Notes: generated by a model from the sequence alone, not told the origin. Shown: positions 24,687 through 34,430, numbered from the stretch's first letter. The stretch is 64,000 nt of DNA from Actinokineospora terrae (GCF_900111175.1 NZ_FOGI01000006.1:1-64000), one strand, 5' to 3'. Program-made: numbers and translations.

Positions 24687-25891
24687 CCGCGCCTGTGCGC
24701 ATCCCGGCCGATGTGGACATGCACGACCGTGTCCTCGGCCCGCTGACCGCCCGCCAACTCGCGATCCTCGCCACCGCCGGGGCCGCGCTCTACCTGCTGT
24801 GGATCGCGACCCGCGCCCTGGTGCCGTTGCCGGTGTTCCTGGCCGTGGCCGTCCCGGTCGGGGCCGCGGCGGCGATGCTCGCCCTCGGCCGCCGCGACGG
24901 AGTCCCGATGGACATCCTGCTCTTCGCCGCGATCCGGCAGCGCTTGGCCCCGCGTCACCGGGTCGCGGCGCCCGAGGGGGTGCGGCCCGCACCCGCCTGG
25001 CTCACCACCACCCACTCCACCGCTACTTCCGCGGGCGCGGGAAAGCGCGCGGGCCGAGGGGCGCCGCTGCCGGATGAGGCGGTGTCGCCGTCGGCGTTGC
25101 GGCTGCCCGCCGAGTCGGTTACCGAAGCCGGGGTGGTCGACCTCGGTGCCGACGGCCTGGCGGTGGTCGCGGTCGCCAGCACGGTCAACTTCGCCTTGCG
25201 GACCGCGGCCGAGCAGGAGGCCCTCGTCGCGAGTTTCGGGCGGTACCTGCACTCCCTCACCGCCCCGGTGCAGATCCTTGTGCGCACCGAACGGCTGGAC
25301 CTGTCCACGCAGATCGCCGAACTGCGCTCGAGGTCCGGTGGGTTGCCGCACCCCGCTCTGGAGGCCGCGGCGATCGAGCACGCCGACTACCTCGTCCACC
25401 TCGGGCAGCAGTCCGACTTGCTCCGCAGGCAAGTGCTGCTCGTGCTGCGCGAACCGCTGGGCCCGACCAGGCCGACTGACGGGTTGGGTGGGCCCGGCCC
25501 GCTCGCCGTGCTCGCCGCGATGTCCGGCAAGCGCCGCAAGACCGCGAGCGGGCAGGCCGACGTCGGGGCCCGGCGGGCGGCGGAGACACGTCTGGTGCGT
25601 CGCCTCGGCGAGGCTGTCGAGCTGCTGTCCCCCGCCGGGATCGTGGTGACACCTCTGGACGCCGGGCAGGTGACCGCCGTGCTGGCTTCGGCGTGCAACC
25701 CGGACAGTCTGCTGCCCCCGTCTGCCGAGCTGGCGGGTGCCGACGAGGTCATCACGACCACCCCCACCGCGTGGTTCGTCGAGGACGACCGCGACACCGG
25801 TCCTCAGCACGACCCCCGGATGCCAGCCCGCGACGAGGGCGGCGACTGGGACGACGACGAGGACTTCGAGGACGAGAGGGGGCGCTCCTGA
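24683..25891 (+). CDS. PrgI/VirB3-like T4SS membrane protein
   Basis: 402 residues. It begins VRIPADVDMHDRVLGPLTAR then two closely spaced helices (QLAILATAGAALYLLWIA and VFLAVAVPVGAAAAMLAL), the hallmark of PrgI/VirB3-like subunits that precede VirB4 in Gram-positive T4SS. A large C-terminal soluble domain (~140-370) follows, resembling the N-terminal domain of VirB4-like proteins, with an acidic end. It overlaps the upstream gene by four bases and the VirB4 gene by one, so the three are translationally coupled. Confidence 0.82.
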   Translation: MTAPVRIPADVDMHDRVLGPLTARQLAILATAGAALYLLWIATRALVPLPVFLAVAVPVGAAAAMLALGRRDGVPMDILLFAAIRQRLAPRHRVAAPEGVRPAPAWLTTTHSTATSAGAGKRAGRGAPLPDEAVSPSALRLPAESVTEAGVVDLGADGLAVVAVASTVNFALRTAAEQEALVASFGRYLHSLTAPVQILVRTERLDLSTQIAELRSRSGGLPHPALEAAAIEHADYLVHLGQQSDLLRRQVLLVLREPLGPTRPTDGLGGPGPLAVLAAMSGKRRKTASGQADVGARRAAETRLVRRLGEAVELLSPAGIVVTPLDAGQVTAVLASACNPDSLLPPSAELAGADEVITTTPTAWFVEDDRDTGPQHDPRMPARDEGGDWDDDEDFEDERGRS

Positions 25892-27783
25892 TGGGCACCC
25901 GCACACACCGCACTCCCCGCCGTAAAGCCTCGACGGCCGCGGCGCCCGGAGCTGCGGCGTTCACCCCCGACGCCCTCTCCGTCGCCGCCCGCCACCTGGA
26001 GGTCGGCGGCGAGTGGGTCAGCTCGTTCGCCGTTGTCGGCTTCCCCCGCGAGGTGCACCCGGGGTGGCTGGCGCCGCTGCTGACCTACCCCGGACGCCTG
26101 GACGTGTCAGTCCACATCGAGCCGATCGACCCGGCCACCGCCGCCGACCGGCTCAAGAAGCAACTCGCGAAGCTGGAGGCCGGGCATCGCCACACCGCCG
26201 AGCACGGCCGCCTGTTCGACCCGCGGGTCGAGGCCGCCACCGAGGACGCCTACGACCTGTCCTCCCGGGTGGCCCGCGGCGAGGGGAGGCTGTTCCGGGT
26301 CGGGCTGTACCTGACCATCCACGCCGCCACCGAGAAAATCCTCGCCGACGAGGTCGCGGCATTGCGCTCGCTGTGCGCGTCGCTGTTGTTGGACGCCAAG
26401 CACACCACCTACCGGTCTCTGCAGGGCTGGGTGTCGACGTTGCCGATGGGCTTGGACCTGATCGGGATGCGCCGCACGTTCGACACTGCCGCGTTGGGCG
26501 CGGCGTTCCCGTTCACCAGCCCGGACCTGCCCGCGCCTGACCCCACGTCGGTGGCCGCGCCGTCGGGGGTGCTCTACGGCTACAACATTGGCAGCCAGGG
26601 GCTGGTGCACTGGGACCGGTTCGGCGAGGGGATGCACAACTACAACAGCGTGATCCTCGGCCGCAGTGGCTCCGGCAAGTCCTACCTGGTCAAGCTGGAG
26701 CTGCTGCGCAGCCTGTACCGGGGTATCGAGATCGCCGTCATCGACCCCGAGGACGAGTACGCCCGCCTGGCCACCGCGGTTGGCGGGACCTACGTCCACC
26801 TCGGCGCCCCGAGCGTCAGGTTGAATCCGTTCGACCTGCCTATCCACACCCGCGCCGACGGGCGGCGGACCGCGCCCAAGGACGCGCTCACGCGACGCAG
26901 CCTGTTCCTGCACACGGTGATCGCCGTCCTCGTCGGCCAAGATCTGGAGGCGGGCGAACGGGCGGCCCTGGACCGGGCGATCGCCGCGACCTACCAGTCC
27001 GTCGGCATCACCGCCGACCCCCGCACCTGGACCCGCCCCTCCCCAATCCTGCGAGACCTGCGCGACCAGCTCGCGGAGGCTGGTGAGCGGTCCGCTGCTG
27101 AACTCGCCGCCCGCCTGCACCCCTACGTGGACGGTGCCTTCGCGCAGCTGTTCGACGGCCCGACCAGCACCAGCCCGGAGGGACACCTCACGGTATTCAG
27201 CCTGCGCGATGTCCCGGACGAGCTGAAGGGCGTCGGCACACTGCTCGTATTGGACGCGGTCTGGCGGCGGGTGTCCAACCCGGCCGTTCGGCGTCCGCGG
27301 CTGGTCGTGGTGGACGAGGCATGGCTGCTCATGCAACAGAAAGCCGGCGCCGAGTTCCTCTTCCGCATGTCCAAAGCCAGCCGCAAACACTGGGCAGGAG
27401 TCACCGTGGCCACCCAGGACACACCCGACCTGCTCGCCAGCGAACTCGGCCAGGCGATCGTTGCCAATGCCGCCACGCAGATCCTGTTGCGCCAGGCGTC
27501 GCAGGCCATCGACGAGGTCGGCCGCGCGTTCGACCTTTCCGCCGGAGAGCGGGCGTTCCTGCTGTCCGCGGACAGGGGGCAGGGGCTGTTGTCCTCGGGG
27601 ACTCAGCGGGTCGCGTTTCAGGCCATCGCGTCCCCGACCGAGCACTACCTGGTGACTAGCAATCCCGCCGAACTCGCCACCCACCCCGACGCCCACCACG
27701 CCGAGGACATGTTCGTCGACCTCGGCGACGACAGCGAGGGGTTCGGCAGCGACGACACCCCGATCGATCTGGGCACCGCATGA
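25891..27783 (+). CDS. VirB4-like conjugation ATPase
   Basis: 630 residues from ATG at 25891, which overlaps the previous TGA; a GAGAGGGGG stretch serves as ribosome site. N-terminal VirB4 domain (~30-230), then Walker A GRSGSGKSYLVK (~257), VIDPEDEYARL, Walker B RLVVVDEAWLLMQ (~473), and VATQDTPDLLASELGQ with NAATQILLRQ, all diagnostic for the VirB4/TraC/ConE family. It powers pilus or substrate handling at the inner membrane. All key residues are present. Confidence 0.93.
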   Translation: MGTRTHRTPRRKASTAAAPGAAAFTPDALSVAARHLEVGGEWVSSFAVVGFPREVHPGWLAPLLTYPGRLDVSVHIEPIDPATAADRLKKQLAKLEAGHRHTAEHGRLFDPRVEAATEDAYDLSSRVARGEGRLFRVGLYLTIHAATEKILADEVAALRSLCASLLLDAKHTTYRSLQGWVSTLPMGLDLIGMRRTFDTAALGAAFPFTSPDLPAPDPTSVAAPSGVLYGYNIGSQGLVHWDRFGEGMHNYNSVILGRSGSGKSYLVKLELLRSLYRGIEIAVIDPEDEYARLATAVGGTYVHLGAPSVRLNPFDLPIHTRADGRRTAPKDALTRRSLFLHTVIAVLVGQDLEAGERAALDRAIAATYQSVGITADPRTWTRPSPILRDLRDQLAEAGERSAAELAARLHPYVDGAFAQLFDGPTSTSPEGHLTVFSLRDVPDELKGVGTLLVLDAVWRRVSNPAVRRPRLVVVDEAWLLMQQKAGAEFLFRMSKASRKHWAGVTVATQDTPDLLASELGQAIVANAATQILLRQASQAIDEVGRAFDLSAGERAFLLSADRGQGLLSSGTQRVAFQAIASPTEHYLVTSNPAELATHPDAHHAEDMFVDLGDDSEGFGSDDTPIDLGTA

Positions 27784-30404
27784 GCCCGCACCCAGTTTCC
27801 GGGGCCATGGTCGGTGGCTCGTCGCCGCGCGTCTCCGAGCTGCTCTCGACCACGGTGTCGGCGTCGGGGTGGGTGGAGGACTACCTGCGTGACCCGGGTG
27901 GCGCGTTCGCCGCGCTGCTGGGCCGACTCCGCGACCTCGCCATCACGTGGGGGCCGATCACGGTGCCCGTGCTCGCGGTCCTGGTCACGGCGGTCGTTCT
28001 CGGGCGTCGGCGGTGGCAGCGGCGCTGCCACGAGCTGCTACTGGCCGATGCCCGCATGGTCACCGTGCTCGCCCCGCCCATAGTGGACCCCGCAGGGGGC
28101 GCCGCGCTGTGGTCCAACCTCGTCGGCCTGCTGCGGCCGGGGTGGCGGAGGGCGTTCACCGGGCAGCCGCACGTGGCGTGTGAGTACGTGTTCTCCGAGG
28201 CCGGGGTCGCCATCCGACTCTGGGTCCCCGGCCTCATCCCGCCGGGCTTGGTCGAGCGCGCCGTGGAGGCGGCGTGGCCCGGCGCGCATACCCGCGTCGG
28301 CCCCGCCGAACCGCCCCTGCCCGCACCCGGTGAGGGGCAGTGGCGGCTGGTGGTCGGGGGCGAACTCCGGCTCGCGCGGGTGGAGGCGCTGCCGATCCGG
28401 TCCGCTTTCGACGCCGACCCCATCCGCGCCCTGCTCGGCGCACCGGTCGGACTCGGTCGCGACGAACACGCCTGCGTGCAGGTGCTGGCGCGCCCGGTCA
28501 CCGGCCGTCGCGTCCAGAAGGCTCGCCGCGCCGCCCGCCACGTCCACACCGGTGGCTCGACCCGGGTGATCGGCCGTCTGCTCGACCTGATCACCCCAGG
28601 CACCCGAAGCCGGTCGCGCCGCCCGGCCTCTGCACGCACGGCCGCCGGGGCGCTGCACTCCGACCCACAGACCTCATTGGAATACAGCGCGCAGAACCGG
28701 GCGATCGTCGGCAAGCAACGTGGATCGCAGTTCGAGACCGTGGTGCGCTACGCCGTGGCGGCCCTGCTGCCCACCGATACCGACGAGAACACGCTGCGCC
28801 AGGCCCGCGCTGTCGCCCGCGGACGCGCCCACGCCCTCGCAGCCTCGTTCGCCTCCTACACCGAGCACAACCACTACACCCGCCGCCGCCTGCGCCACCC
28901 CGGCGCGGTGATCGACCACCGGCAACTCGGCCGCGGAGACCTGCTGTCGGTGCCCGAGCTGGCCGCGATCGCCCATCTCCCAACGGACGAGGCCATCCCC
29001 GGCATCCAACGAGCCGGAGCCCGCGCCATCGCGCCGCCACCGGGCATTGTCACCCCCGGGCCGGATGCCAAACCCCTCGGCATCACCGACACAGGCCACC
29101 AACGTCCCGTCGCTCTGCGCGTCGCCGACGCCCGCCACCACCTGCACGTCCTCGGGGCGACCGGCTCCGGCAAGTCCACCCTGCTCGGGAACATGATCCT
29201 GTCGGATGCCGAGGCAGGCCGCGGGATCGTGCTCGTCGACCCCAAGGGCGACCTGGTCACCGACGTGCTCGCGCGCCTGCCGCGCTCGGCCGCCGACCGT
29301 GTCGTCGTCTTCGACGCCGACAGCCGATACTCCCCGCCCTGCCTCAACCCCCTCGACGGCGGCGAGACCGACCTGACCGTCGACAACGTCGTCTCGGTGT
29401 TCCGGCGCGTGTACGCCGCCTTCTGGGGACCACGCACCGACGACGTGATGCGCGCGGCCTGCCTCACCCTGCGCACCCAGGAAGGCGTCGCCACTCTCGC
29501 GGACCTTCCCAAACTGCTCGCCGATCCGGCGTTCTGCGGACGGGTCACCGCAGGAGTCGCCGACCCTGTGTTGCGGGGTTTCTGGTCCTGGTACGAAGAC
29601 CTGACCGACTCGACCCGTTCCCAGGTCATCAGCCCGCTGATGAACAAACTCCGCGCATTCCTATTGAGACCCTTTGTGCGCGACGCCATCGCGGGTGGGC
29701 GCTCCACCGTGGACATGGGCGAGATCCTCGACGGCGGCATCTGCCTTGTCCGCATCCCCAAGGGATCACTCGGCGAGGAGACCACCCGGCTCGTCGGGTC
29801 GCTGGTGGTGGCGCGCACCTGGCAGGCCGCCACCGCCCGCGCCCGCACACCCCAACGACTCCGCCGCGACGCGAGCCTGGTGATCGACGAGTTCCACAAC
29901 TTCCTCAACCTTCCCTACCCCATCGAGGACATGCTCGCCGAGGCCCGCGGCTTCCGCCTGGCGATGACCCTGGCCAACCAACACCTCGCCCAACTCCACC
30001 GCGAACTGCGCGAGGGCATCTCCACCAACGCCCGCAACAAGATCTACCTCAACGCAGGCCCCGAGGACGCCCGCGAACTTGCCCGCCACACCGCGCCGCG
30101 GTTGACCGACCACGACCTCGCCCACCTCGGCGCCTACCACGCCGCCGCCCGCCTGGTCCTACACGGCGAACAGACCCAACCGTTCACCCTGCTCACCCAA
30201 CCTCTCCCGCCCGCCATCCCCGGCCGCGCCCGGGAGATCCGCGCGGCGGCACGCACCAACACCACCCGGACCCACCGGACCACGATCGCCGCGGACACTC
30301 CCACGAACGACAGCGGCCGGCCTCCTCGACGGCCCACCGGACCGCCCCACCCGGTCGACCGGACGCCGCGCCCGCCGAGCAGCGACCCTCGCCGCGCCCG
30401 CTGA
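27780..30404 (+). CDS. VirD4-like coupling ATPase (T4CP)
   Basis: 874 residues, overlapping virB4 by four bases. A hydrophobic N-terminal segment (ITVPVLAVLVTAVVLGRRR, ~60) anchors it. Walker A HVLGATGSGKSTLL (~460), VLVDPKGDLV, Walker B SLVIDEFHNFLNL (~700), and AMTLANQHLAQL are the motifs of VirD4/TraG-type coupling proteins. These recruit the DNA substrate to the channel. The ~80-residue C terminus is low complexity and Pro/Arg-rich. The protein is somewhat longer than plasmid VirD4, as usual in actinobacterial elements. Confidence 0.92.
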   Translation: MSPHPVSGAMVGGSSPRVSELLSTTVSASGWVEDYLRDPGGAFAALLGRLRDLAITWGPITVPVLAVLVTAVVLGRRRWQRRCHELLLADARMVTVLAPPIVDPAGGAALWSNLVGLLRPGWRRAFTGQPHVACEYVFSEAGVAIRLWVPGLIPPGLVERAVEAAWPGAHTRVGPAEPPLPAPGEGQWRLVVGGELRLARVEALPIRSAFDADPIRALLGAPVGLGRDEHACVQVLARPVTGRRVQKARRAARHVHTGGSTRVIGRLLDLITPGTRSRSRRPASARTAAGALHSDPQTSLEYSAQNRAIVGKQRGSQFETVVRYAVAALLPTDTDENTLRQARAVARGRAHALAASFASYTEHNHYTRRRLRHPGAVIDHRQLGRGDLLSVPELAAIAHLPTDEAIPGIQRAGARAIAPPPGIVTPGPDAKPLGITDTGHQRPVALRVADARHHLHVLGATGSGKSTLLGNMILSDAEAGRGIVLVDPKGDLVTDVLARLPRSAADRVVVFDADSRYSPPCLNPLDGGETDLTVDNVVSVFRRVYAAFWGPRTDDVMRAACLTLRTQEGVATLADLPKLLADPAFCGRVTAGVADPVLRGFWSWYEDLTDSTRSQVISPLMNKLRAFLLRPFVRDAIAGGRSTVDMGEILDGGICLVRIPKGSLGEETTRLVGSLVVARTWQAATARARTPQRLRRDASLVIDEFHNFLNLPYPIEDMLAEARGFRLAMTLANQHLAQLHRELREGISTNARNKIYLNAGPEDARELARHTAPRLTDHDLAHLGAYHAAARLVLHGEQTQPFTLLTQPLPPAIPGRAREIRAAARTNTTRTHRTTIAADTPTNDSGRPPRRPTGPPHPVDRTPRPPSSDPRRAR

Positions 30405-30503
30405 CCGAGCCACCGCCACACCACTCCCACACCGCCCGCCCCACTCGCCCGGCGCTCCCACGCCCCGCGGGCGGCTTCACCACGCCCATCAGGAGGCCGA
30501 CTC

Positions 30504-31547
30504 ATGATCACCAACACCACCCGGCAGCGTTCCCTGCGCGGCCACCAGCCGACCCGCCCCAGCCCTCGTTCCGCGAACACGCCCGAGCACCGGGCGATGC
30601 TGGCGTGGCGGCTGACCCCACGCGACAAATGGATCGGCCGGATGCTGTGGGAACACCGGGTGTTGACCACCCACCAGCTGACCGAGTTGGCCTTCGCCGG
30701 TCCACGGACCGCGCGCATCAGGTTGCGCGAGTTGTTCCTGCTCGGTGTGGTGGACCGGTTCCAGCCGTTCGTCACGACCGGCAGCTCGCCGATGCACTAT
30801 GTCCTCGCCCCCGCTGGGGCGGCCGTGCTCGCCGCCGAGGACGGCATGGAGGTCAAGGAACTCGGCTACCGACACGACCGCGTCCTCGGCGTCGCCCACA
30901 GCCTGCGCCTGGCCCACACCAGCGGCGTCAACGGCTGGTTCACCGCCCTGGTTGCCCACGCCCGCAACACGGGCAACGAGGACACGGCGTTGACGGCGTG
31001 GTGGTCGGAACGGCGCTGCGCCCGCCATTTCGGGGACTTGGTCCGCCCCGACGGCTACGGCCGCTGGCAGCAGGCAGGTCGGGAGATCGAGTGGTTCCTG
31101 GAGTACGACACCGGTACCGAACCGCTGGGCAAGCTGGCCGGGAAACTGTCCGGCTACGCCGCCCTCACCCAAGCCAGCGGCATCACCACTCCACTGCTGG
31201 TGTGGGTGCCGACCTCCCGACGAGAGGCAGGTGCCCGCCGCGCCCTGACCACAGCGTTGCGCGGATTCGACGACCCGGCCTCGGTGCCCGTCGCCACCGC
31301 CGCGGCCGAACTCCTCGACCCGGGCGCGGCGCACCCCGGCCCCGCCGACGAGGTCTGGCTTCCCGTCGACGCCGCCCCGGGAGGGGTCCGGCGCGGACTG
31401 GCGGGATTGACCGCCGCGTGGCCTCACTTACCACCACCGGTCATCCCGACCACCGACACCGTCCTCGGCGTCGATGTGCCGGCCGCGATGGTCCCCGCGC
31501 CGCAGCCGATGCCGCCCTTGGCGCGTAATCGTTCAGGACGGCGGTGA
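30504..31547 (+). CDS. Replication-relaxation family protein
   Basis: 347 residues from ATG at 30504 (AGGAGG upstream), 99 bases after the coupling gene. RLTPRDKWIGRMLWEHRVLT then HQLTELAFAGPRTARIRLRE forms a winged-helix DNA-binding start (~30-80); REIEWFLEYDTGTEPLGKLA near ~195 is the conserved acidic core of the Replic_Relax family, which has a nuclease-like look. Members are thought to act at the transfer or replication origin of actinobacterial plasmids. No other relaxase is seen in the element, so this is the best candidate for origin processing. Confidence 0.82.
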   Translation: MITNTTRQRSLRGHQPTRPSPRSANTPEHRAMLAWRLTPRDKWIGRMLWEHRVLTTHQLTELAFAGPRTARIRLRELFLLGVVDRFQPFVTTGSSPMHYVLAPAGAAVLAAEDGMEVKELGYRHDRVLGVAHSLRLAHTSGVNGWFTALVAHARNTGNEDTALTAWWSERRCARHFGDLVRPDGYGRWQQAGREIEWFLEYDTGTEPLGKLAGKLSGYAALTQASGITTPLLVWVPTSRREAGARRALTTALRGFDDPASVPVATAAAELLDPGAAHPGPADEVWLPVDAAPGGVRRGLAGLTAAWPHLPPPVIPTTDTVLGVDVPAAMVPAPQPMPPLARNRSGRR

Positions 31548-32530
31548 CATCCCGGATGCCCACCAAACTGGTCCTTACCGCCGCCGCGGTGCTGCTCGTC
31601 ATCGTCTTGGCCGGCGCCGGTGTCGCCGGAGCGCTTTCGGCCATCTTTGGCGGTTCGGACACCATCACCCTGGCCAAGTGCTCCACGCCGATCGCCGACA
31701 TCTCACCCGACTACTGCCGGCTCTACGTCACCGCCGCCCCCGACTGCCCCGGCCTTCCCTGGACCGTGCTCGCCGCCATCGGCAAGGTCGAAACCGACCA
31801 CGGCCGCTCCACTCTTCCCGGAGTCCGCGACGGCGAGAACAGTGCTGGCGCCGGTGGCCCGATGCAGTTCCTCGCCTCGACCTTCGCCAGTGTTGTTGCC
31901 GCGCACCCACTGCCGACGGGCGGTGCCTCACCACCATCCCGGTACAACCCGAGCGACGCCATCCACGCCGCTTCTTTCCTGCTCTGCGACAACGGAGCCC
32001 GCCGAGGCGACCTGCGCGCCGCGATCTTCGCCTACAACCACGACGACCACTACGTCGACAAGGTCCTCGCCCAAGCCGCCCTCTACACCCAAGCCCTACT
32101 CGGCGGCACCGGCGATACCGGCGGTGACTGCAACGCCATCCAGGCCCCCAACCCCGCCGCGCTCGCCGCGATCAACTACGCCTGCGGACAACGAGGACTG
32201 CCCTACGAATGGGGCGGCAACGGCCCTTCCCGAGGCGACGTAGGCTTCGACTGCTCCGGCCTGACCACCGCCGCCTACGCCGCCGCCGGGATCACCCTGC
32301 CCCGCACAGCGCACACCCAGTTCCACGCCGGACCGCGCGTCCCCGACGGTCAACCGCTCCTGCCCGGCGACCTCGTCTTCTACGGCACACCCGCCAAGAT
32401 CCACCACGTCGGCCTCTACCTCGGCGGCGGACTCATGGTCGACGCGCCCGACTTCGGCCAGGTCGTCAAGATCGAGCCCTACCGCTACAACGGCGACGAC
32501 TACGCCGGAGCGACCCGCCCAACGGTATGA
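31544..32530 (+). CDS. Lytic transglycosylase plus NlpC/P60 cell-wall hydrolase
   Basis: 328 residues from GTG at 31544 overlapping the previous stop (GTGA). Signal anchor VLTAAAVLLVIVLAGAGVAG; SLT-like domain ~50-175 with catalytic Glu in LAAIGKVETDHGRSTLPG and GGPMQFLASTF; NlpC/P60 domain from ~195 with catalytic Cys in VGFDCSGLTTAAYAAAG and His in KIHHVGLYLGGG. This bifunctional muralytic architecture is the VirB1/CwlT-type hydrolase that opens peptidoglycan for the transfer apparatus. Last gene of the operon. A short decayed copy of the SLT segment lies at 33215-33300. Confidence 0.92.
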   Translation: MTSRMPTKLVLTAAAVLLVIVLAGAGVAGALSAIFGGSDTITLAKCSTPIADISPDYCRLYVTAAPDCPGLPWTVLAAIGKVETDHGRSTLPGVRDGENSAGAGGPMQFLASTFASVVAAHPLPTGGASPPSRYNPSDAIHAASFLLCDNGARRGDLRAAIFAYNHDDHYVDKVLAQAALYTQALLGGTGDTGGDCNAIQAPNPAALAAINYACGQRGLPYEWGGNGPSRGDVGFDCSGLTTAAYAAAGITLPRTAHTQFHAGPRVPDGQPLLPGDLVFYGTPAKIHHVGLYLGGGLMVDAPDFGQVVKIEPYRYNGDDYAGATRPTV

Positions 32531-32774
32531 GTTTCCCTTCAGCTCGTCGGGCTGATCGATCCGAGGACCCTTGACCGGCAGCCTGACTCGTCAGCAATCG
32601 GCATGTGATAGGACGCTCCTGACGACCGTACCGGGTCTGAATGCTGCCCACTGGGGCCTGCGGCGTCAGAGATGTGGGGGACCATCGACCGAGTGAAGTT
32701 GGACGAGACGCGCGACTGATCGGCGCGAAACGGGAACCCCGGAAAGGGGATACCCGCACGGAAGGAAGAAATCG

Positions 32775-33185
32775 ATGACTCTTACGCGCGTGACCGCCGC
32801 AATGGCAGCGTTGGCGGTCGCCGGTGTGCCGATGTTCGCAGGATCAGCGGCGGCAGCGGCGGCAACGGCGTTGGCCGAGTGTCCCGAGGGCTACTTCTGC
32901 GCCTGGACCGATCCGAACTTCGGGGGTCAGCGCTCCCAGTGGGCAGGCGACGACAACTGGTGGGAGGGCAGTATCGCCGACCAGGATTCCTCGTGGGCCA
33001 ACCACCTGACTAGCGGACCGGGTGTCAAAGACCATGTCACGGTGTACGCAAGTGCGACTACGCCCACAGATGATCCCGGCGACGCGACCATCTGTCTCCG
33101 CCCCGGGGACGAAGTCGCCCACAACGCGACAGCCGACGACCGGGGGAACTCCCACTCGGTGAGCCACGGCTGCGATTCGCGATGA
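32775..33185 (+). CDS. Secreted peptidase inhibitor I36-like protein
   Basis: 136 residues from ATG at 32775 with GGAAGGAAG upstream. A Sec signal peptide (MTLTRVTAAMAALAVAGVPM to AAAAA, cleavage ~30) precedes ECPEGYFCAWTDPNFGGQRS, the characteristic start of I36/beta-gamma-crystallin-like actinobacterial inhibitors (SMI relatives), with one further Cys pair. Exported; may inhibit metalloproteases. It follows the transfer operon by 244 bases and has its own promoter region; it is probably cargo or flanking. Confidence 0.75.
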   Translation: MTLTRVTAAMAALAVAGVPMFAGSAAAAAATALAECPEGYFCAWTDPNFGGQRSQWAGDDNWWEGSIADQDSSWANHLTSGPGVKDHVTVYASATTPTDDPGDATICLRPGDEVAHNATADDRGNSHSVSHGCDSR

Positions 33186-33214
33186 TCTGTGCGGGTGCCA
33201 ACTCGTTGTTTCCA

Positions 33215-33300
33215 TTCGGCAGCGTCAAGGTCGACCACGCCCGCTCCCAGCTTCCCGGCGCCCGTGGCGGCGGGAAGAGCGCTGGCGCTGGTGCTTCCAC
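33215..33300 (+). pseudogene. Fragment of transglycosylase domain
   Basis: The frame reads FGSVKVDHARSQLPGARGGG then KSAGAGA, aligning with IGKVETDHGRSTLPGVRDGE and NSAGAGG of the SLT domain at about 31775-31860. Similarity ends abruptly at both sides and the catalytic Glu position is changed. It is the trace of a second cell-wall hydrolase gene or a partial duplication. Confidence 0.6.
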
Positions 33301-33539
33301 GCGCGGCGGACGGTCGGAAGTCGGGGTTGAGTGTCCGGAGGGATGTCGGGCGAGGCACCCAGTAGCGCTGTCCCGGACTGAAGGGACGAGTCCGGCCTAA
33401 CGGTTTGGAGTGGGCGAGGTGCCCGATGAACACGGCGCGGTGGGCGGCTTGTAGTCCTTGTCCTGTGCCGATGCGGCGCTGTTCGCGTCGTGTGCTTCGG
33501 CACGCCCACGTTCCGGTGAAACGGTCAGCACCGTCGTGC

Positions 33540-34257
33540 GGGCGTGTTGGCTTGGGGGTGGGTGCTCTGCCCGGCTCGGGTGGGGCCGCCGACCGTGAAC
33601 GCATTGAAAGGGATGGCGGATTGATAGACCGGCGTTAAGCAGGTCGGCGACACCGTCCCGAGCCCCCTCGGTGGCGCGGGTATGGCCGGTGGCGGCGCGG
33701 ACTCCCAGCACGCGGCGGCCTCGACGAGAGCACAGTGCAGGCCCATCACGGCGGCGGCGGGCGGGGCGATCAGGGTCGGCCACCGGTCGTCGGCATCGTG
33801 CCACCGGCCCACTCGCCGCCACCGCCCACAGTGGGCCAGCAGCATCTCGACATCGGGTCGTGCCCTCCAGTGTAGACGTGTCAGTCGACGACGTCAGACG
33901 CACGACGAGGTCCCCGTCGTAGAGGCCGTCCCCCGGCTGTCGGGGTACCCAGCACCCGGCGAACTGGACGACTTCGCCTTCCCTGTCGGGGTTCGTCTCG
34001 TCGATGATGTCCACCGCCGACACGAGAAGTCCCCACGCCTGCCCGGGACACCGCATCGGCGGTGCCGTCGGCGTCGGCGCGAGGATGATCGTGTTCGAGG
34101 GCAGTCCCTCCCGCTCGCGCGACGATCCCTCGCCGTGCGGCTGTGGTGGTCGAGCGGGCGCATCGGCGGGTTCGGGGTCGATGGGGTGACCGGGCGCCCC
34201 CTGGCCGGTGTCGGCGGCCGTTTCGGCGGGTTCAGGTTCGATGTGGCGTATCGCCAT
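33540..34257 (-). pseudogene. Decayed relative of the 274-residue protein at 54903-55727
   Basis: Read leftward from an ATG at 34257, the first frame gives a Pro-rich start then WGLLVSAVDIIDETNPD and DGLYDGDLVVRLTSSTDTST; near 33870 homology jumps frame to PDVEMLLAHCGRWRRVG; later it jumps to ARDGVADLLNAGLSIRHPF and again to FTVGGPTRAGQSTHP. Each piece aligns in order with AWGLVVVALR, CTGDVVVRLHA, TDVEILAAMQGEWRTVG, PDAVADLVAAGLLEVGERL and HTVTVGERGVVHP of the intact gene at 54903-55727. At least three frame changes show it is dead. Confidence 0.7.
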
Positions 34258-34318
34258 GTCGAAGTGCCCCTTCGGTTTTGGCGTGCGTCGCGTAGACGGT
34301 CGACGGTGGTCGACGTGT

Positions 34319-34430
34319 TATGGACGCTTCGTGCCGCGGCGTTGTCAAGCTCCCCTGGGGCCGCGGCCGTGCCAAGAGCAGCATTTCCCTTGACGTGGCT
34401 TGACTTCTCCGGGGGAAGGAAGCGTCCATA
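34319..34430. repeat. 12-bp perfect inverted repeat upstream of winged-helix gene
   Basis: TATGGACGCTTC (34319-34330) and GAAGCGTCCATA (34419-34430) are exact reverse complements 88 bases apart, in the 294-base gap before the gene at 34552. A small hairpin GGGGCA-ATCCATA-TGCCCC follows at 34482-34500. They may be operators for the winged-helix protein or part of an origin of transfer; neither is shown. Confidence 0.6.

Noticed and set aside
28340..31528. Rightward 1062-codon frame overlapping the coupling protein and replication-relaxation genes
   Set aside because: Arg/Pro-rich frame-shifted shadow of two real genes with clear ATPase and winged-helix motifs in the other frame.
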